Of a stretch of 64,000 nucleotides of DNA, positions 61,193 to 64,000 are shown piece by piece. Position 1 is the stretch's first letter; every line of letters begins with the position of its first letter. Source of the stretch: an uncultured Roseicyclus sp. (GTDB taxonomy: Bacteria > Pseudomonadota > Alphaproteobacteria > Rhodobacterales > Rhodobacteraceae); the NCBI GenBank assembly GCA_937139335.1, contig CAKZPN010000036.1, positions 1 through 64,000 of the forward strand. The letters are read 5' to 3'. The notes beneath the pieces are model-generated. The model saw only the letters and a program-made list of their open reading frames with translations, searched no databases and was not told the origin of the DNA. Made by a program: the position numbers and the translations under genes.

Positions 61193-62830
61193 ATGAACCA
61201 TCTCTACTACGGCGACAACCTGTCGGTCCTGCGGGAATCGATCCGCGACGACAGCGTCGACCTGATCTACCTCGACCCGCCCTTCAACTCCAACGCCTCC
61301 TACAACGTGCTGTTCAAGGGCCCGTCGGGCAGCGAAAGCGCCGCGCAGATCGAGGCGTTCGACGATACCTGGAGCTGGAACGACTCGGCGGAGCAGGCCT
61401 TTGGCGAGGTGCTGCGCTCGGGCAATGGCGCGGCGGCCGAGATGCTGCGCGCGATGCGGTCGTTTTTGGGCGAGAACGACATGATGGCCTAACTGGCGAT
61501 GATGGCGGTGCGCCTGCTGGAACTGCACCGGGTGCTGAAGCCCACCGGCTCGCTCTACCTGCACTGCGACCCGACGGCGAGCCATTACCTGAAGATCCTG
61601 CTGGATGCGGTGTTTGGGCCGCGCAGTTTCAAGAACGAGATTGATTGGAAACGCACATCAACCCACAGTGACAGCAAGACGTGGAGCAATAACGCAGATT
61701 GCATACTTTTCTACACCAAGAAGGAAAAAGGGTTCACTTGGAACACACCACGGGAGCCGCATTCGGCGGAATATATCAAATCGAAATACGGGAACGATGA
61801 CGAGGATGGGCGCGGTCCATACCAACTAGACAATATGACAAGCCCGAGTCCTCGACCGAACATGATGTATGATTGGAAGGGGTTCCCTTTTCCTGAAAAG
61901 GGTTGGCGCTATCAGAAGGAAACAATGGCGCAACTGGATGCCGATGGCCGGATTTGGTATCCGACTGCTACCAACGGTGATTTGGACGTTACTCGTAGAC
62001 CTCGCTTGAAACGATATTTGTCGGAGATGGACGGCGGAGTGATCGGCGATATTTGGACCGATATCCCCCCGCTAAACTCCCAAGCCAAGGAACGCCTCGG
62101 CTACCCCACCCAGAAACCCGTCGCGCTGCTCGAACGCATCCTCTCCGCCTCCTCCAACCCCGGCGACGTGGTGCTCGACCCGTTCTGCGGCTGTGGCACC
62201 ACCGTGCATGCCGCCCAGAAACTGGGCCGCCAATGGATCGGCATCGATGTCACCCATCTGGCCATCGGCCTGATCGAGAAACGCCTGCGCGACGCCTTTC
62301 CCGCCGTCACCTTCCAGACCCACGGCGTGCCGCAGGACATCTCGGGCGCGCGCGACCTCGCCCGCCGGGGCCGCGAGGACCGGAATTACTATTTCGAGTT
62401 CGAGAAATGGGCGCTCAGCCTCATCGCCGCCCAGCCCGGCAACCTCGGCAAGAAGGGCGCGGATCGCGGCATCGACGGCAACATCTATTTCGGCAAGACC
62501 AGCCGCGCCATCGTCTCGGTCAAGGCCGGCGACAACGTGGGCGTCTCGATGATCCGAGATCTTGTCGGCACGCTTCAGCGCGAGCGGGCCGAAATCGGCA
62601 TCTTCCTCACCCTGACGCCGCCCACCCGGCCGATGATCGCCGAGGCCGCCACCGCCGGTCTCTACGAGGAAGACGGGTTCGCGCCGGTCCCCCGGCTCCA
62701 GATCGTCACCATCGAGGAGGCGCTGGCGCTGCGCGACCGATCCGTGCGCCTGCCCGCCCGCCGCGACGACACCTTCAAGCGCGCCGCGCGCGAGGAAGAC
62801 GGCAAGGCGCAAGGCGCGCTGGACCTGTAA
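61193..62830 (+). pseudogene. DNA methyltransferase (beta-class, DPPF) with C-terminal Mrr-like domain, interrupted by an in-frame stop
   Basis: The frame runs from ATG 61193 to 62830 with one TAA at 61490-61492 (codon 100), where the context [21 protein letters not shown] calls for Tyr: a single base change from TAC or TAT. Motif IV (LIYLDPPFNSN) precedes motif I (DPFCGCGTT), the beta-class order of N6-adenine enzymes, with the target recognition region between. After about residue 400 a Mrr-like nuclease-like domain ([22 protein letters not shown]) follows. A functional full-length protein is unlikely unless the stop is read through. Part of the central region has lower GC. Confidence 0.85.
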
Positions 62831-62851
62831 CCCGGCCCGCGCGCGCCCCGC

Positions 62852-63592
62852 TCACAGCTGCGCCATCACCTCGTCGGAAATCTCGAAATTCGCGGTGACG
62901 GTCTGCACGTCGTCGTCGTCCTCAAGCGCGTCGATCAGCTTCAGCAGCTTCTGCGCGTCCTCGAGGCCCAGTTCCGTCGTGGTCGCGGGCCGCCAGACCA
63001 GCTTGGTCGACTGGCTCTCGCCCAGCGCCGTCTCGAGCGCGGTGGAGACCTCGTTCAGATCGGTGTCGGCGCACCAGACGATGTGCTCTTCCTCACCGCT
63101 CTCCACGTCCTCGGCACCGGCCTCGATCGCGGCCATCATCACCGTGTCGGCGTCGCCCACATCGGCGGGGTAGGTCACTTGCCCCTTGCGCTCGAACATG
63201 AAGGCGACCGAGCCGGTCTCGCCGAGGTTGCCGCCATGCTTGCCGAAGGTCGAGCGCACGGTCGACGCGGTGCGGTTGCGGTTGTCGGTCATCGCCTCGA
63301 CGATCACCGCGACGCCGTTCGGGCCGTAGCCCTCGTAGCGGATTTCCTCGTAATTCTCCGCGTCACCGCCGATCGCCTTCTTGATGGCGCGGTCGATCAC
63401 GTCCTTCGGGACCGAGCTGGTCTTGGCTTCCTTCACCGCCATCCGCAGGCGGGGGTTCTTGTCGGGGTCGGGCTCGCCCATCTTGGCGGCCACGGTGATT
63501 TCCTTGGCGAGCTTGGAGAAGAGCTTGGAGCGGGCGGCATCCTGCCGCCCCTTGCGGTGCTGGATATTCGCCCATTTGGAATGGCCGGCCAT
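62852..63592 (-). CDS. yebC: YebC/PmpR family translational/transcriptional regulator
   Basis: 246 residues. N-terminal [19 protein letters not shown] is the family signature, followed by [19 protein letters not shown] and [17 protein letters not shown]. YebC proteins bind DNA in some species and, by recent work in others, help ribosomes through proline stretches. ATG 63592 begins exactly at the signature; the frame opens 13 codons earlier. Convergent with the methyltransferase pseudogene. Confidence 0.96.
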   Translation of the reverse strand: MAGHSKWANIQHRKGRQDAARSKLFSKLAKEITVAAKMGEPDPDKNPRLRMAVKEAKTSSVPKDVIDRAIKKAIGGDAENYEEIRYEGYGPNGVAVIVEAMTDNRNRTASTVRSTFGKHGGNLGETGSVAFMFERKGQVTYPADVGDADTVMMAAIEAGAEDVESGEEEHIVWCADTDLNEVSTALETALGESQSTKLVWRPATTTELGLEDAQKLLKLIDALEDDDDVQTVTANFEISDEVMAQL

Positions 63593-63705
63593 AAGTCCCT
63601 CGACATGCAACTGGTGTGATCGGCGCTCCATAGCGCAGGAGGCGCGGGCTCGGCAATGGCTCTGGCGGGTTTCGCCCGCCGGGGCCTGCCCCTATGGTCG
63701 CCCGC

Positions 63706-64000
63706 ATGACCATGGACCAGATCATCCTCTTCACCCTCTTCGGCACGGTTTTCGCCCTGCTGATGTGGGGCCGCTTCCGCTACGACCTCGTCGCCTTCGG
63801 CGCGCTGATGGCCGGCGTGGTGCTGGGCGTCGTCCCGACGGAGGATGCGTTTTCCGGCTTCGGCCACCCCGCCACGCTGATCGTGGCGCTGGTGCTGATC
63901 GTCTCGGCGGGGCTGGTGCGGTCGGGCGCGGTGTTCCTCATCACCCGCACGATGGTCGACAGCACCCGCAGCCTCGGCGCGCATATCAGCGTGATGGGCG
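63706..64000 (+). CDS. SLC13 family permease, N-terminal part (cut by window edge)
   Basis: 98 codons with two to three hydrophobic helices: LFTLFGTVFALLMWGRFRYD, VAFGALMAGVVLGVVPTEDAF, FSGFGHPATLIVALVLIVSAGLV. The pattern VVPTEDAFSGFGHPATL is typical of the SLC13/DASS type anion transporters that carry dicarboxylates or sulfate. ATG 63706 or 63712. The gene continues outside the window. Confidence 0.85.
   Translation, partial: MTMDQIILFTLFGTVFALLMWGRFRYDLVAFGALMAGVVLGVVPTEDAFSGFGHPATLIVALVLIVSAGLVRSGAVFLITRTMVDSTRSLGAHISVMG

Overview
The window reads as chromosome of a high-GC alphaproteobacterium, most likely Rhodobacterales (Roseobacter/Paracoccus relatives). The basis is the gene content: an lptF-lptG-lptD-surA-pdxA run, Hint_2 protein, opgG/opgH pair, acnA next to a beta-class DNA methyltransferase, FnrL-type box, TctA/TctC transport and Imm53. 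Gene density is high, ATGA-type overlaps are frequent and no rRNA, tRNA, CRISPR array or intact insertion sequence was seen. The genus assignment is inference.

Region 0-5.1 kb is a regulator cluster in decay: a TetR gene, three paralogous AraC regulators with almost identical DNA-binding halves but different N-terminal halves, and broken genes (a hydrolase/SDR chimera and the tail of a Bcr/CflA-type drug exporter). 5.1-6.2 kb holds two exported proteins.

Region 6.5-19.9 kb is a catabolic island. It has a tripartite tricarboxylate transporter (TctC plus a TctA-TctB fusion), two MmgE/PrpD proteins, a LysR regulator with two HTH-like segments, an HpcH/HpaI aldolase, two 4,5-dihydroxyphthalate-decarboxylase-like proteins, a PDC-lactonase-like amidohydrolase, a clear LigJ (4-oxalomesaconate hydratase) and an SDR without the usual catalytic Tyr. 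The parts suggest import and breakdown of a polycarboxylate related to protocatechuate 4,5-cleavage, but no ring hydroxylase or ring-cleavage enzyme is present.

Region 20-34 kb: MFS exporter, Rrf2 regulator, osmoregulated periplasmic glucan synthesis (opgG, opgH), cytochrome b561, then an envelope module (CDP-alcohol phosphatidyltransferase, LTA-synthase-like phosphotransferase, YbhN-like membrane protein), and an NMT1-type ABC importer with a double-length permease translationally coupled to a GT4 glycosyltransferase.

Region 34-45.5 kb: a 2OG-Fe(II) oxygenase behind a terminator-like leader hairpin, two tiny proteins sharing the C-terminus DWASI, TfoX-C and DHFR-like proteins, an FNR-box-linked di-heme cytochrome c peroxidase, ndk, ABC-F ATPase, second cytochrome b561, MarC, a membrane aspartic protease, an orphan low-GC Imm53 immunity gene, holC and pepA.

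Region 45.6-64 kb: outer-membrane biogenesis operon lptF-lptG-lptD-surA-pdxA; DksA/TraR protein, DUF442 protein, EamA transporter, LpxL-like acyltransferase; DUF1223, isoprenylcysteine-methyltransferase-like and Hint proteins; acnA; a methyltransferase gene broken by one stop codon and carrying a low-GC central segment; yebC; and the start of an SLC13-type transporter.
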